64,000 nucleotides of DNA from Dromiciops gliroides (Eukaryota > Chordata > Mammalia > Microbiotheria > Microbiotheriidae). Where the stretch lies: assembly GCF_019393635.1 (NCBI RefSeq), contig NC_057866.1, forward strand, positions 278,512,874-278,576,873. Reading direction: 5' to 3'. Shown here piece after piece: positions 11,911 to 21,915 of the stretch (the first letter of the stretch is position 1; each line of letters opens with the position of its first letter). The notes beneath the pieces are model-generated. The model did no database searches. It was given only the letters and a program-made list of their open reading frames with translations, and was not told the origin of the DNA. Both the position numbers and the translations under genes were made by a program.

Positions 11911-12040
11911 GCAATGGGGGTTAAGTGACTTGCCCAGAGTCACACAGCTAGTAAGTGTCAAGTGTCTGAGGCCGGATTTGAACTCAGGTACTCCTGAATC
12001 CAGGGCCGGTGCTTTAACCACTGCGCCATCTAGCTGCCCC
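11863..12040 (-). mobile_element. A-tailed CORE-SINE, young subfamily
   Basis: Perfect 16-bp duplication ATAACCCTGAATTTTT at 11847-11862 and 12041-12056, a roughly 50-nt uninterrupted T (A-tail) run, and near-consensus body. It carries GTGGTTAAAGC, GGAGTACCTG and CCCATTGCCT as linked variants. Probably the youngest insertion here. Confidence 0.97.
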
Positions 12041-12280
12041 ATAACCCTGAATTTTTAATTCATTTCCCACAAACTGGAAAAGATGACTAAGACGGGAATA
12101 GTCAGTGATTGAGAGGTGATAGAAAGACAAGCACACTGATAAATTGTTGGTGAAATTGAATTCTGCAAAGCAATTTGAGATTATACAAATAAAGTGGGTA
12201 AAATGCCCATGCCTCTTGACCAAGAGATTTCACTGCTAAGTATATACCCAAAGGAGGTCAATGACAAAAAGAAAAGCTCC

Positions 12281-12451
12281 TGGGGGCAGCTAGGTGGCGC
12301 AGTGGATAGAGCACCGGCCCTGGAGTCAGGAGTACCTGAGTTCAAATCCGGCCTCAGACACTTAACACATACTAGCTGTGTGACCCTGGGCAAGTCACTT
12401 AACCCCAATTGCCTCACTAAAAAAAAAAAAGAAAAAAAGAAAAAGAAAAAG
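12281..12451 (+). mobile_element. A-tailed CORE-SINE inside L1
   Basis: Near-consensus copy with duplication AAAAAGAAAAGCTCC at 12266-12280 and 12452-12466. GATAGAGC with GGAGTACCTG and CAATTGCCTCACT, a different variant combination from the 11.9-kb copy. Confidence 0.96.
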
Positions 12452-12800
12452 AAAAAGAAAAGCTCCACATATATCCCAATATTTATAGTAGCACCTTTTG
12501 TAGCAAAGAACTGGAAACAAAGTAGATGCCCAAAGGTCAGGGAAAAGTTAAAAGAAAATTGTAATATGTCAGTGTAATGGATGAATTTAGAGAAGCACAG
12601 AAATACTTCCATGAACTGATGCAAGTAAAGTAAGCTGAGCCAGAAAACACAATATATAGAATGACTAAAACAAAATAAATGGAAAGAACAACAACCATAA
12701 AGCATATGCTGCAAAGTTATAAAGAATGAGCCTAGCCCCAAGGAAGAGAGAGATATGAGAAGGAAGCTGCCCTTACTCTTTTGTATGTTCTGATGCATTT

Positions 12801-13404
12801 TGAAATCTGGGCAATAGACATTTTTCATCCACTTGGACTTTCTTCTGTGGATAGTCAGGCCCACCTTCTTTGAATGATCACACATCTCTTCCAGGAGCTG
12901 GTGTCCTGGGGCTTGATGTGATTGACACCATGCCATCTACAAACCAGAGTATTGGGAGGTTGTCACATTTGCCATTTTAAGGAAGAGAAGAGTAAGTGTA
13001 CTTGTGCATGTGTGTAATTGCATGGATACACATGTATGTACAAATACATTTCTATATGAACACATCCATTATAGAGCCCTCACTAAAATCCTTCCCTGTT
13101 CCCATTGTAAGAAATGGGAAATATAGTTATCTTCAAGATGACAGGGTGAGGGGAAATAGGGAAGCTCACCTCTCTCCAGAAAGGTTTATTAAAACAAACA
13201 AGTGGGTGAAAAAAAGAATGAAAACAAAAGAACGCTTGGTGGGCAAATGCTCAAAGAAGGCCAATCTGTTCTCAATGCATTTGGTTAGGTCAGGTCCGCA
13301 CAGAGAGACACCCAGAACCCCATGGGCACAAAGAAGGGATCTGAAAAGGAACCCGGGAGGAAGCCTTCCAGTGCCAGGAAAGTCTGCAGATGCCAGGGCT
13401 TGTG
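12801..13404. other. Unassigned sequence
   Basis: No family confidently recognised. The first 160 bp (TTCTTCTGTGGATAGTCAGG) look repeat-like but could not be placed. Confidence 0.4.
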
Positions 13405-13520
13405 CAGCCATTCCCCAACTGATGGGCATCCATCCCCTCGATGTCCGAGCCTTAGCCACCACAAAATAGCCGCTACAAATAATTGTGTGCGCACGGGTCC
13501 TTTTTCTGATTAAATGATGT
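13405..13520 (-). mobile_element. L1 3' region fragment
   Basis: CCATTCCCCAACTGATGGGC, TTAGCCACCACAAAATAGCC and GGGTCCTTTTTCT are the reverse of the L1 segment around TTGGGGAATGGCTGAA seen elsewhere in the window. Confidence 0.75.
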
Positions 13521-13599
13521 CTAAGGTCTCTCCCCATTTTCAGTCTGATGATCTGGAGACAGTCACAAACCAGTTGGGTTTCAAGTGATTCAGTCATTC

Positions 13600-13760
13600 A
13601 CTGGCTCAGCTTCCCGAAAAGAGAGGGAAGGGTTCTATGAGTGGTCCTGGATTCGGATCTTGGCTCTGTGTGACACTGGGCTGGCCAGTCATTTTCCTGC
13701 TCCAAATTCTGGCTACCAAAACACGTGTCGGACCAGATGAGTCCTCGGGGCCCTTCCGGG
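13600..13760 (+). mobile_element. MIR-type SINE, worn
   Basis: CTGTGTGACACTGGGCTGGCC in the CORE and the GACCAGATGAGTCC...CCCTTCCGGGTCTCAGA tail match the local MIR variant. Confidence 0.6.
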
Positions 13761-13823
13761 TCTCAGACCACTGGGCTTGCTGGGGGAGGCCCACTTTGCT
13801 GCTCGGTTAAAAACAAATCTACA

Positions 13824-13991
13824 GGGGCAGCTAGATGGCGCAGTGGTTAAAGCACCGGCCCTGGATTCAGGAGTACCTGAGTTCAAATCCGACCTCAGAC
13901 ACTTGACACTTACTAGCTGTGTGACTGTGGGCAAGTCACTTAACCCCCATTGCCTAAAAAACAAACAAACAAACAAACAAAAAAAACCCCA
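13824..13991 (+). mobile_element. A-tailed CORE-SINE, young subfamily
   Basis: Perfect 15-bp duplication AAAAACAAATCTACA at 13809-13823 and 13992-14006. Shares GTGGTTAAAGC, GGAGTACCTG and CCCATTGCCT with the 11.9- and 39.2-kb copies. Tail is (AAAC)n. Confidence 0.97.
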
Positions 13992-14249
13992 AAAAACAAA
14001 TCTACAATCTCGCCACGAGGGGGAGGCCTTGCTCTTTCACTGAAGATAGATTTTCATGTTGCTAGAAAAATAGTTGCGACTGAGGTCCGTTCCCTCTTCT
14101 TCGTTTAGGGGTTTTTGTTCTTTTCTTCTCTAAGTGAAATGTTGCATACTGCAAGGCTGAGCCCAAGCCCTTTGTGAGCGAGAGCTGGTCCTTTGGAGGT
14201 TGACAATGCAGCCTGTACTCCAGGGAAGTTGGCCTCTGGTCATCTTTTT

Positions 14250-14407
14250 CTTTTTCTTTTTTCTTTTTTTTGGTGAGGCAATTGGGGTTAAGTGACTTGC
14301 CCAGGGTCACATAGCTAGTAAGTGTTAAATGTCTGAGGCTGGATTTGAATTCAGGTCCTCCTGACTCCAGGGCCAGTGCTCTATCCACTGTGCCACCTAG
14401 CTGCCCC
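14250..14407 (-). mobile_element. A-tailed CORE-SINE
   Basis: Perfect 15-bp duplication TCTGGTCATCTTTTT at 14235-14249 and 14408-14422; CAATTGCCTCACC tail type. Confidence 0.96.
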
Positions 14408-14422
14408 TCTGGTCATCTTTTT

Positions 14423-14944
14423 TTTTTAATTATTTTAAAATTTTTATTTATTTTTTTTTCGTTGAGCTTCCAATAGTACTTCCCACTTGCTTCCCTTCCC
14501 AACTGTGCCTGGCAATTTGCCAGAGTGCTCTGCCCACACTTCACCCCCTGTTCTAAAGACCATGTCAGGGGGGCTTCTGCCTGCCCCCAGAACAGTGGAT
14601 CGACTTCTCCCATACTAACCATGGACATGTATCATTTTTCTCTTCTTTGTCTTGCTTGTTTCCTTTGAGGGAGTGAGCCTTTTGAGAATATTGGTAAGGG
14701 GAACCAAGAGGAGGCATCCCTGGTGGTTCCTTGCCTTCTGGGCCCTTGGCTGGGACTGGGGTGCAGAGCCTGCTGTCCTTGCTAGGAGCCAATGGCTTCA
14801 GCCCCACTGGCTGGGTGAACTGGTTTGACCTCTCAAGTGAGGGGAGGACAAATAAGTAATTCTGGTCAGTTTCTAATGAAGAAATCCCAAAGGAATGGAG
14901 AGCAAATCCCCAGAGGAGCATCCAATGTACAGGAAGGAAACCTG
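14423..14944. other. Unassigned sequence
   Basis: Begins with a T-rich run. The rest shows no repeat or exon that I can name. Confidence 0.45.
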
Positions 14945-15032
14945 AGTTGGTGATGGTGGTGGTGGTGGTAGTGGTGCTGGTAGCAGCAGCAGCAACAGTT
15001 GTACTAGTAGTAATGATGATGGTGGTGGTGGC
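14945..15032. repeat. Compound trinucleotide repeat (GGT/AGC/GAT)
   Basis: Mixed GGTGGTGGT, AGCAGCAGC and GATGATGGTGG blocks directly before a MIR-type element. Confidence 0.85.
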
Positions 15033-15235
15033 ACCATTTTTATAGCATTTTAGAGTTTGCGAAGCACTTTACAAATATTATTTCATTTAATCCTTACAAA
15101 CAAGCCTGGGAGGCAGTTTTTTTTTCCTTTCCATATTACAGATGAGCAAACTGAGGCAAGTAGAGGTTAAGTGATTTGCCCAGGGTCATACAACTAGGAA
15201 GTGTTTGAGGCTGAATTGAACTCGGATATTCTTGG
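15033..15235 (-). mobile_element. MIR-type CORE-SINE
   Basis: AGTTTGCGAAGCACTTTACA, ATTATTTCATTTAATCCTTA, ACAGATGAGCAAACTGAGGC and GTGATTTGCCCAGGGTCA in order. Confidence 0.85.
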
Positions 15236-15239
15236 ATCA

Positions 15240-15400
15240 TCATGCCCCACTCTGCTACTACCTGGGAGCTATTGGGCACATCCATTTCCCTCTCTGAGCC
15301 CATTTCCTCCTCTCTAAAATTAGGAAAACAATGCTTGTACTGCATCCTCAGTGGCCTGTGGGAGGCTCTGAGGAGGGAACTTATGGCAAAAGTTTTGTCT
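15240..15400 (+). mobile_element. MIR-like fragment
   Basis: CCCTCTCTGAGCCCATTTCC and TAAAATTAGGAAAACAATGC resemble the MIR 3' half in plus orientation. Weak. Confidence 0.4.
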
Positions 15401-15740
15401 AGAGGAAAGCCAGCTCTGTAGGAGATGGTCAAAGCACCGCCCGTGAGGGATTTGTGGGCTTTTTTCTGGCCATTGAATGACCTGCTAGTGATTCCCAATT
15501 AGCTGGCAGGTCTTCCAGGACCAACACTTCCTAGCACATTGTTGGTATTCTAGGATCTGTAGGCACCAAGCATGCTAGATGTTGTCTCTCAGCCTCATAG
15601 GGGCCTAGATCTGGGAGAGGCTGGAAAATAAGAGTCTCCCCCTTTTGGGTCCTGGCCCCTTTCTTCTTCCCATGTGCACCCCATGAAACCCTTCTCCTCA
15701 CATTGACTTCTTCCATGTTCTGGTCTCTAAGAAAGAGCTG

Positions 15741-15889
15741 GGGGCAGCTAGGTGGCTCAGTGAATGGAGCACCGACCCTGGAGTCAGGAGGACCTGAGTT
15801 CAAATCTGGTCTCAGACACTTGACACTTACTAGCTGTGTGACCCTGGGCAAGTCACTTAACACCAATTGCCCCCCCACACACACACACA
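15741..15889 (+). mobile_element. A-tailed CORE-SINE with CA-converted tail
   Basis: Duplication AAAGAGCTGG at 15732-15741 and 15890-15899. The tail reads CCCCCCCACACACACACAC, so the A tail has turned into a short CA repeat. Confidence 0.94.
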
Positions 15890-15901
15890 AAAGAGCTGGC
15901 T

Positions 15902-16372
15902 CTTCTGTTGGCCAAGGTCAACCTTTTGACCTATCTCTTCCCATCTCCTCCAGGGGCTTGTCCCATCGATCACTTGGTCCACTCTCATTTTTAGCCCCTC
16001 ACTCTCAGCCACCTCTTTCTCTACTTAATGCAAATTTCTCAGGTCTCCCCTATTCTTTAAAAAGCACCTTCAATCTGCTCTCCTGGCCTCTTAAGGTACA
16101 TGCATATTTCTCCCTCCTTATACTTCCCAGACTGATCGCTATGGCACAGGGACCACTAATTAAAGGTGGAGCTCGCTGTGCCCCCAGCTGTTTGTGCTCA
16201 TCCCCTCCAGAATGACTTTGTATGCATCCCTATGCTAATGATTCAGTTTATCCCATCTAGAGCTTGTTTGTACATGGATGTCTGCACGTTGTCTCTGCTT
16301 TAGACTGAGGGCTGGGACTGTCTTTTGGCTTTCTTTGTGTCCCTAGAGATTAGCACAGTGTGTGGCATATGG
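15902..16372 (+). mobile_element. L2-like LINE 3' end
   Basis: Pyrimidine-rich body followed by CATGTTGTCTCT-like and TTTAGACTGAGGGCTGGGAC, then CCTAGAGATTAGCACAGTG, the typical L2 3' order. Interrupted on its right by an RTE-tail pair. Confidence 0.7.
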
Positions 16373-16375
16373 CTG

Positions 16376-16645
16376 TTTGTTGTTGCTGTTGTCTGTCCTT
16401 TCTTCTCAAATAGGACCGATGACATCAGGAGGGCCATGTCACTGGGAGTGGCCCCTCCCACCCGTAATCCAATTGGATTGAAGCGAGGCAGAGGTGGGCA
16501 GTGCCATCAGCCTCACTCTCTCCTCTAGGCTCCTCTGAGTCCAGTGGGAAGATGATTTCCTCTAGCAGCTATGGGGAGGGTGGGGGGTGGGAGGGGACCC
16601 TCCCGGTGACATGGTCCTCTTACAGAATGAAGGTCAAACAACAAG
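16376..16645. mobile_element. Inverted pair of RTE-like SINE tails
   Basis: The left arm (16376-16550) is the RTE-like tail of the 5.2-kb element in reverse orientation. The right arm (about 16598-16642) is the last 45 bp of the same tail in forward orientation (GACATGGTCCTCTTACAGAA, then AAACAACAAG). Together they could fold into a hairpin. The loop holds a G-quadruplex motif. Confidence 0.65.
16573..16596 (+). other. G-quadruplex motif
   Basis: Five G-runs of 3-6 separated by single bases (GGGG A GGG T GGGGGG T GGG A GGGG), a very strong intramolecular G4 pattern, with CCCTCCC immediately after. Confidence 0.8.
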
Positions 16646-16719
16646 CTGCTCAAACAAGTCTCTAAAGACACAGGCTGCGCTCAGAGATTGATGGCAGCTC
16701 TGGCACCTCCATCTGTTTT

Positions 16720-17105
16720 ACCGATTGCCACAATCTGACTCCCGAGCCTTTTGTTTCATCAGGACTGAACTGCTAGCTGTTCCCTGAGCTCAGCCTGTCT
16801 GGACTCCACACCTTTGCCTGGAACGTCCTCCTTTCTCACCTTCACTTAGCAAAGTCTTTGTCATTCCTCAAAGCTTCCCTCCAGTCTGACTGTGCCAGTG
16901 CTTTGTGCCCTCTTCCTCCTTGGCATTCCTTTAAATAAGCTCATTGTGCACTGGCCATCTCACCCGACTGAATGTACACTCCCCGAGGGCAGGAACTATT
17001 TTTGGTTTGGATCTCCTGTACCTGGCACCTTCTAGGCCTAGTGTTCATAGCATTGTCTGTGATTTTTGTGTGGAGTAGGCACTTAAACACTTGTTGAATT
17101 GAATT
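16720..17105 (+). mobile_element. L2-like LINE 3' end
   Basis: TTGCCTGGAACGTCCTCCTTT, AAGCTTCCCTCCAGTCTGAC, TGAATGTACACTCCCCGAGG and CACTTGTTGAATTGAAT give the L2 3' terminus. Confidence 0.8.
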
Positions 17106-18399
17106 ATATGATTTCAATCGTATTGAATTGGATTCCCTTATTAGATGCAGAAGTGCTATCTGCATGAAGAAGGGGCTTCTCAAAGGAAAAACCTTCTAGC
17201 TGGGAAGATACAGGCCTTTGTTCATCCTAAGAGAAAACCCCAGTCCTTCAACTGGGCAATAATCCTGCCTTACACTAAAGGTGAGTCTTTCCCCCTTTGG
17301 ACGGGATGATGTACTTGCCAATGGTTTCCTTAAGCTCCCAACCAGAGTTGGCAGCTTTAATCTGAACAGGCCAAGTGAGCCTGGAAATTACTTAATGAAT
17401 ATTACAAGGCCCTGCAGACAAAGTGAGCAGGCCAGTGTCTGCTCCGTGTTCCCTGGGAGAGGGAATCTTGGGTCCTGACATGACCATGATGGGATGAATG
17501 AGATTGAGACAAGCAGGCTGATTTTCCCAAGTGGGACAGAAGGAATTGTCTGGATGTGTGGGCCTGGAGGACCCATGAAGGAGCTCAGGAGAGGGGACCA
17601 AACATTCTGGAGAGAAAAGGCCCCTGCTCATTTGGGGTCAGTCCAGAGGAAGATGCTGTGAAATTGATGGGAGCCTCGAGGACCAGAGACTTCAGACAGA
17701 AGTGATTATTAACCCTCCTAAGCACTCCTGGTTATTTTAATCATAGCTGCCACTCCTGGGTGTTTCTACTCTTCAATCATGAACAAACTACAGGAGTGTT
17801 GATGGTCCATGATGGACTGAGAGCAGTGGCAGCAGGCAGAGGGCAGACAGTGGGGACAGGGACCTCCTGACCGAAGGGACCCCAGATGACCTGTGTCTTG
17901 GTATATTTAGCAATGGAAACCAGGGAGGTTCAGATCAGTTCCAAGGAAGCCCTGGAGTCAGAGCTGTCTGTCCCTTGCAGAGCCTCTATTGCCAGGGCTA
18001 GCATCTGTTTAGTTCGGTCACAAGAATGCCTCCCTGACTCTTCTACCATCTAAGATGCTTGAAGAAGTATTGTTCCTCCTGCCTTTGGATGCTTCATGTT
18101 GGGTGTTCATTTCACTTCCATGTTATTTTTTAGGGGGACAGTAGCCATCTAATGAGTGGCATGTGCATGGGGACAGGCCTATGCCAGGCCATTTGTGGGG
18201 GTAACACCTGTAGTCTGACTCCCGTCCATGGAATACTGCCCCAGGCTCCTTCTGGGGACCTGGCACCTACCCCTTGCCCACCCCTGGCTCCCTGGAGGAG
18301 TTTCCTATTCCTCATTTCTCTTCCTACAAAATGCCATGGTTCTTTTTAGTCTGAAATCACCTACCTTCACTTTCCTTATCTTTGTCAGTGATTTCCCAG
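17106..18399. other. Unassigned, repeat-poor sequence
   Basis: No interspersed repeat or exon recognised across 1.3 kb. Around 17690-17800 it is AT-rich with TAATC- and TTATT-type motifs and could be conserved non-coding DNA, but nothing proves it. Confidence 0.45.
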
Positions 18400-19330
18400 T
18401 GTTAAAGAAAGGGATAAGTGATAGAGGAAAATTAAGAAAAGAAATGAGAATAATGTAAGAAAATTATGAATTAATGGCTTCATAAAAGAGGCAAAAAAAT
18501 ACTGAAGAAAATAACATCTTAAAAAACTGAATTGGCCCAATGGTAAAAGAGGCACAAAAATTCACTGAAGAAAAGAACTCCTTAAAAATTAGAATCAGAC
18601 AATTAGAAACTAATGACTTCATTAAACATGAAGAAACAATAAAACAAAGTCAAAAGCATGAAAAATTAGAAGAAAATATGAAATATCTCATCAGAAAAAC
18701 AACTGATCAGGAAAATAGATCCAGGAGAGTTAAGAATTACTGGACTTTTATAATTATTATAAATATATAAATATATACAATAATGATTATATGTAGTAAA
18801 TATAATTTTTATAAAGCTATGATCAAAATAAGAGACTAGGCTTTATATTTCAAGAAATTATAAAGGAAAATTTCCATGATTTCTTAGATCCAAAGGATAA
18901 AATAGAAATTGAAAGAATCCACCAATCACATCCTGAAAAAGATCCCAAAATGAAAACTCCAAGGAATATTATAGCTAAATTCTAGAACAAGCAGCTGGAA
19001 AGAAATAATTTAAATATGATGGTACCACAGTCAGGATCATACAAGATTAAGCAGCATCCATGTTAAAGGAGAAGAGGACTTAGAATATGATGTTCTGGAA
19101 TGTAAAGGAACTAGGATTTACAACCAAGAATAAGCCATCCAGAAAAGCTGAGTATAATTTTTTGGGGGGGATATATTTAATGAAATAGAGGACTTTTGAG
19201 CATTCTTGATGAAAAGACAAGAGCTGAATAGAATATTTCACATTCAAACACAAGACTCAAGAGAAGCATAAAAAGGTAAAAATGAAAGAATTTTTTAAAA
19301 AAGGTAAAAATGAATTTGGGACTCAATAAA
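18400..19330 (+). mobile_element. L1 ORF1 region, degenerate
   Basis: A frame from 18540 reads as a Glu/Lys-rich coiled coil (EEKNSLKIRIRQLETNDFIK). Near 18880-18980 another piece reads DPKDKIEIERIHQSHPEKDP, which fits the conserved L1 ORF1 RRM/C-terminal part. Several stops and frame changes separate them, and a TA-rich insertion near 18750-18810 interrupts the RRM part. Confidence 0.85.
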
Positions 19331-19840
19331 GCTGAACTGCTTATATTCCTACATGGGAAGATGACACATGTAACTCTAAACTATTCAGGCAATTAGAAGA
19401 AATTAGAAGTTAGAAGTCTATATCAACAGAGGGCACAGTTGGGATGACCCCCCCCCCTCTAACCCCCTGCAAAATGAAAGGATGAGAATGCATTGGAAGG
19501 GGGAAGGGAGAGGTATAATGGGGAAATTTTTCCTCACATAAAAGAGCTGCACAAAGAACAGCTTTTATAGTGGAGGGGGAAAGGGGGATGGGGATCATGG
19601 CAATGCTTGAACCTCACTCTCATCAGAATTGATTCAAAGAGGGAAGAACATATATACACATACACAGTCAGGTATAGAAATCTACTTTACCCAACAGGAA
19701 AATAGGAAGGGAAGGGGATTAGAGATAGAGTGAGGGGGATAACAAAAGTGAAGGTGATTAAGGGATGCATTAATCAGAAGCAAAATAGACTTTTGAAGAG
19801 TGACAGGATTAAAAAGAGAGAAGGAAAAATTTTTTAAAAA
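19331..19840 (+). mobile_element. L1 inter-ORF region
   Basis: Purine-rich stretch between the ORF1 and ORF2 homologies (GGGGAAGGGAGAGG, AGGAAGGGAAGGGGATTAGA). Its place and composition fit the long spacer of marsupial L1. Not coding. Confidence 0.65.
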
Positions 19841-19849
19841 GGATGTAGA

Positions 19850-20400
19850 GGAATACACAATTAGTAATCATAAATGTGAATGGGATGAGCTCACCCATAA
19901 AACAGAAGCGCATAACAGAATGGATTAGGAACCACAATCCAATATGTTGTTTACAAGAGACACACTTGAAACAGAAAGACACACACAAAGCTAAAATAAA
20001 GGACTGGAACAGAATCTAATATGCTTCAGCTTCAGAAGTAAAAAAGGCAGGGCTAGGGGCAGCTAGGTGGTGCAGTGGATAGAGCACCAGCCCTGAATTC
20101 AGGGGGACCTGAGTTCAAATCGGACCTCAGACCCTTGACACTTACTAGCTGTATGACCCTGGGCAAGTCACTTAACCCCGATTGCCTCACCAAAAAAAAA
20201 AAAAAAAAAAAAGAGGCAGGGGTAGCCATCATGATCTCAGACAAAGCAAAAGCAAAACCAGAACTAATCAAAAGAGATAATCAGAGAAACTACATTTTAC
20301 TAAAAGGTTCCATAGCCAATGAAATAACAGCAAAAGTTTTTACAGCAAATTTCTCTGAGAAAGGGCTCTTTTCTCAAATGTAGATGGAACTGAGGTAAAT
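19850..20400 (+). mobile_element. L1 ORF2 endonuclease domain, split by a SINE
   Basis: Translation gives VNGMSSPIKQKRITEWIRNHNPICCLQETHLKQKDTHKAK-like sequence across frames, then after the SINE GVAIMISDKAKAKPELIKRD. The Q-E-T-H motif and VAI(L/M)ISDK block are the APE-type endonuclease signature of L1 ORF2. Only the N-terminal endonuclease part remains; the reverse transcriptase is missing. Confidence 0.9.
20056..20211 (+). mobile_element. A-tailed CORE-SINE inside L1 ORF2
   Basis: It interrupts the endonuclease frame between KKAG and GVAI. The bordering AAAAAGGCAGGG appears on both sides in near-identical form. Long pure A tail. Confidence 0.95.
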
Positions 20401-20630
20401 TTATAAAAATAAGAACCATTCCCCAACTGATGAATGGCCAAAGTATGTGAATGGGCAGTTTTCAGAAGAAATCAAAACTATCTATAGTCATATGAAAAAA
20501 ATACTCAAAATCTCTATTGATTAGAGAAATGCAAATTAAATCAATTCTGAGGTACCACTTTCCACTTATCAGAAATGACAGGTGCTGGAGGAGATGAGGG
20601 AATATATGTATGTTAATAAAGTTGTGAACT
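20401..20630 (+). mobile_element. Older L1 3' region, left part
   Basis: CCATTCCCCAACTGATGAAT, GGCAGTTTTCAGAAGAAATC and GCAAATTAAATCAATTCTGAGGT follow the usual L1 3' order and continue at 21016 across the nested insertion. Confidence 0.85.
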
Positions 20631-20999
20631 CAGTACAAGATATTTCCAAAGGACTCATCATGGAAAATGCTCTCCAAATCTAGAAAAAAAATATCAAACT
20701 GTGGAATATGGATGCAGACTGAACCATACTACTTTTGTTTTTGTTTTTGGTGCTGTTGTTTTTCTTTTTTGAGGTTTTTCCTTTTTGCTCTTTTTCTTCT
20801 TTCACAGTAAGACTAATGCAGAAATATGTTTAATGTGATTGTACATATATAACCTATATCAGATTACTTGCTGTCTTGGGGATGGGGGAAGGAAGGGAGG
20901 GAGGGAGAAAAACTTGAAACTATAAATCTTATAAAAATAAATGTTGAAAACTATCTCTACATATAACTGGAAAATAATAAAATACTTTTATAATTAAAA
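20631..20999 (+). mobile_element. 5'-truncated L1 3' end nested in older L1
   Basis: A 369-bp 3' end (GACTCATCATGGAAAATGCT, AACCTATATCAGATTACTTGC, a final AATAAAATAC run) is bracketed by the perfect 16-bp duplication AATAAAGTTGTGAACT at 20615-20630 and 21000-21015. This is a classic truncated retrotransposition, and the target was another L1 3' region. Confidence 0.93.
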
Positions 21000-21015
21000 A
21001 ATAAAGTTGTGAACT

Positions 21016-21145
21016 GATCCAACCATTCTGAAGAACAATTTGGAACTATGTCCAAAGGGCTATAAAACCATGCATACCTTTTGACACAGCAATACTACTC
21101 CTAGGTCTGTACCTTAAAGAAGAGTTCAAAGAACTCACTAAAAGG
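21016..21145 (+). mobile_element. Older L1 3' region, middle part
   Basis: GATCCAACCATTCTGAAGAA, TATGTCCAAAGGGCTATAAA and GCAATACTACTCCTAGGTCTG continue directly from 20630. Confidence 0.85.
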
Positions 21146-21212
21146 GGAAAGGACCTTCCATCCTCTACTTGCCCTCAGCTTGCTTTTGGCATTGTCTTCC
21201 TTCATTAGAATA
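21146..21212 (+). mobile_element. Probable L2-like scrap
   Basis: TTCATTAGAATATAAACTCCT resembles the L2 3' end. Sits between two L1 pieces. Confidence 0.35.
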
Positions 21213-21545
21213 TAAACTCCTGTTGGAGCCAATGTGACAGATTAGAGAACCAACCCAGTTGAACTCTACTAAATTCCCCTCCAAACAACTTTAAAATAAC
21301 TTTTCAAATCAAATTTTGCAGTGGCAGAACCAACAAAAAGTCACAGTGCAACATTTTTCCAGCCTAAGATAAAGTAGGAGGTCAGCAGGACAGGTCTGTG
21401 GCACCAGGGCAGGGCCAACTGGGAACACAGCAGTAGCTCCAGCACTAGCAGTGGACCTTGGAGACACCACACCAGGAGTAGAAGCAGCAACAACAGCAGC
21501 TTTGGGAGTGCTCAGCCCAGAGATGCTAAGGACCTATCTGTACCA

Positions 21546-21547
<2 letters not shown>
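21213..21547 (+). mobile_element. L1 5' UTR fragment
   Basis: GGAGCCAATGTGACAGATTAG, CTTTAAAATAACTTTTCAAATC, GTGGCAGAACCAACAAAAAGTC and GGTCTGTGGCACCAGGGCAG follow, from memory, the start of marsupial L1 5' UTRs (GGAGCCAAGATGGCGGATTAG). It lies inside L1 3' sequence with no ORF1 after it, so it is displaced. Confidence 0.65.

Positions 21548-21586
<39 letters not shown>
21548..21586. repeat. (CA)n microsatellite
   Basis: About 19 CA units between the 5' UTR piece and resumed L1 3' sequence. Confidence 0.97.
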
Positions 21587-21587
<1 letters not shown>

Positions 21588-21915
21588 CTTTTTTGTGGTA
21601 GCACAGAATTGGAAACTGAGGGGATGCTCATCTGTTGGGGAATGGCTGAACAAATTGTGGTGTTTGGTTATGATAAAATACTATTGTGCTATAATAAATG
21701 ATGGAGAGGAGCAGCTAGGTGGCACAGTGGATAAAACACTGGCTGGCCCTGGATTCAGGAGGACCTGAGTTCAAATCCGACCTCAGACATTTGACACTTA
21801 CTAGCTTTATGACCCTGGGCAAGTCACTTAACCCTCATTGATCTGCAAAAACAAAAACAAAAACACACCAAAAATGATGAGGGGGTGGTTTCAGAAAAAC
21901 ACGACAAGGAGAAGC
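21587..21915 (+). mobile_element. Older L1 3' region, right part
   Basis: GTGGTAGCACAGAATTGGAA, TTGGGGAATGGCTGAACAAA and ACTATTGTGCTATAATAAATG continue the L1 3' region to the SINE at 21709 and a short way beyond. Confidence 0.8.
21709..21871 (+). mobile_element. A-tailed CORE-SINE inside L1
   Basis: AAATGATG at 21697-21704 and 21872-21879 marks the target. The head carries a 4-5 bp duplication (CTGGCTGGCC), and the tail is (AAAAAC)n. Confidence 0.93.

Larger units (their letters stand above)
11640..12800 (+). mobile_element. Old L1 3' region, interrupted by two SINEs
   Basis: Flanking and between SINE copies the sequence follows the marsupial L1 3' region: AAGCAATTTGAGATTATACAA-like, CCCATGCCTCTTGACCAAG, TTTGTAGCAAAGAACTGG, CCATGAACTGATGCAAGTAA. 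No long open frame is left. Confidence 0.75.

Noticed and set aside
12181-12936. 251-codon minus-strand open frame, the longest in the window
   Set aside because: It runs through a SINE and antisense L1 3' sequence; the Phe-rich middle is the SINE tail. No independent domain.
14945-15010. Trinucleotide run as a coding repeat
   Set aside because: Blocks change motif every few units, stops occur in the reading frames, and it leads straight into a MIR-type SINE.
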